From: Lyngbya sp. HA4199-MV5
GTDB lineage: Bacteria; Cyanobacteriota; Cyanobacteriia; Leptolyngbyales; Leptolyngbyaceae
NCBI GenBank assembly: GCA_019359375.1
Contig: JAHHHL010000019.1
Location: 1-64,000, forward strand
Length of the DNA: 64,000 bases
Reading direction: 5' to 3'
Notes under the pieces: generated by a model
The model's input: only the letters and a program-made list of their open reading frames with translations
What the model was told of the DNA's origin: nothing
Database searches by the model: none
Program-made: the position numbers and the translations under genes
In this document: positions 63,472 to 64,000 of the stretch, piece after piece
How the letters are laid out: every line of letters begins with the position of its first letter
Position numbering within the stretch: position 1 is the first letter of the stretch

Positions 63472-64000
63472 ATGCGACCACCGATTCCTACTAGCTCCAC
63501 CTTGCAGAACCGCTACCGCATCCTGAACGTTTTGGGGCAGGGAGGGTTTGGTCGCACGTACCTGGCAGAAGATCAGGGTCGTTTTAACGAACGCTGTGCC
63601 CTCAAAGAGTTGATTCCAGCCCAGGGTGGAGCCTATGCGCTGGATAAATCGAAAGAACTGTTTCAGCGAGAGGCACAAACTCTGTACCAAATTCAGCATC
63701 CCCAGATTCCGCAATTTCGAGCAACGTTTGAGGAAGATCAGCGCTTGTTTTTGGTGCAGGATTATGTCGAAGGGCAAACCTATCGGACGCTGCTGGAACA
63801 ACGCCAGGTGCAAGGATTAGCCTTTTCGGAAGCCGAAGTTTTGCAACTCATGCGACAGTTGTTGCCTGTGCTGGCGCATATTCACAGTAAAGGCATTATT
63901 CACCGCGACATTGCACCAGACAACATTATGCTCCGGCAGCAAGATGGAAAGCCCGTCTTGATTGATTTTGGTGTGGTGAAAGAATTAGCGACGCGGTTTC
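63472..64000 (+). CDS. serine/threonine protein kinase, N-terminal part
   Basis: An open frame from ATG 63472 to the window edge (176 codons) encodes a Hanks-type kinase domain. The P-loop is ILNVLGQGGFGRTYLAEDQ, the catalytic Lys lies in CALKELIP, and the catalytic loop HRDIAPDNIML (Ala replaces the usual Lys of HRDIKPDN) is followed by DFG in VLIDFGVVKELA. This HRDIAPDN variant is frequent in cyanobacterial kinases that carry C-terminal membrane and sensor modules, which would lie outside the window. Confidence 0.92.
   Translation, partial: MRPPIPTSSTLQNRYRILNVLGQGGFGRTYLAEDQGRFNERCALKELIPAQGGAYALDKSKELFQREAQTLYQIQHPQIPQFRATFEEDQRLFLVQDYVEGQTYRTLLEQRQVQGLAFSEAEVLQLMRQLLPVLAHIHSKGIIHRDIAPDNIMLRQQDGKPVLIDFGVVKELATRF

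Overview
The window is chromosomal DNA from a cyanobacterium, most likely a filamentous or Leptolyngbya-like lineage (the rank is inference). The evidence is dense GCGATCGC (HIP1) octamers, an NDH-1 subunit L gene, a group I intron in tRNA-Leu(UAA), a bicarbonate transporter of the cmpABCD type, a GUN4 domain, and degenerate heptamer repeats in many intergenic regions.

Left part (1-15.3 kb): a minus-strand ndhL / DUF3007 / trpA cluster; an exported protein whose 3' end was rewritten by a miniature transposable element; the intron-containing trnL(UAA); then a worn accessory zone (3.7-8.7 kb). That zone holds a broken PIN toxin with an antitoxin remnant, an ISKra4-like transposase fragment butted against a TIR-GUN4 gene that has lost its first TIR strand, an intact MntA-HepT pair, a VapBC pair whose toxin carries one nonsense codon, and an intact VapBC pair. 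Housekeeping genes follow: DUF952, gamma-glutamyltransferase, a membrane histidine kinase and SdhA.

Middle (15.3-35 kb): membrane-anchored PIN protein, tethered type 1 periplasmic binding protein, gamma-glutamylcyclotransferase, ABC ATPase, membrane EEP hydrolase, TerB-like protein, DUF697 GTPase, DUF937 protein, MTHFR, trpS, and a signalling group (NfeD-like protein, LuxR regulator, response regulator, CHASE2 histidine kinase).

Right part (35-64 kb): gltB and gltD for glutamate synthesis, separated by an AT-rich insert (GIY-YIG protein, DUF4926, Uma2, small coiled-coil membrane protein). Then come a two-domain CDC48-like AAA ATPase, a cNMP-domain histidine kinase, an exopolysaccharide-type sugar transferase and tRNA-Leu(CAA). 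Next to that tRNA lies an AT-rich gene for a CHAT-protease protein with a helical C-terminal region, bounded on its far side by a decayed copy of half the tRNA. The bicarbonate transporter cmpABCD follows, then an exported adenosine deaminase, prs, a YqeY protein and the start of a Ser/Thr kinase.

Three themes recur. (1) Three copies of a ~129-bp TA-flanked miniature element, two of which supply the stop codon of the neighbouring gene. (2) A 28-bp palindromic repeat, present between genes, once in frame inside gltB, and once (degenerate) providing the stop codon of the MTHFR gene. (3) Conflict-type genes (TIR, CHAT, toxin-antitoxin) in two accessory patches, the most novel being the CHAT protein in the tRNA-Leu-associated island.
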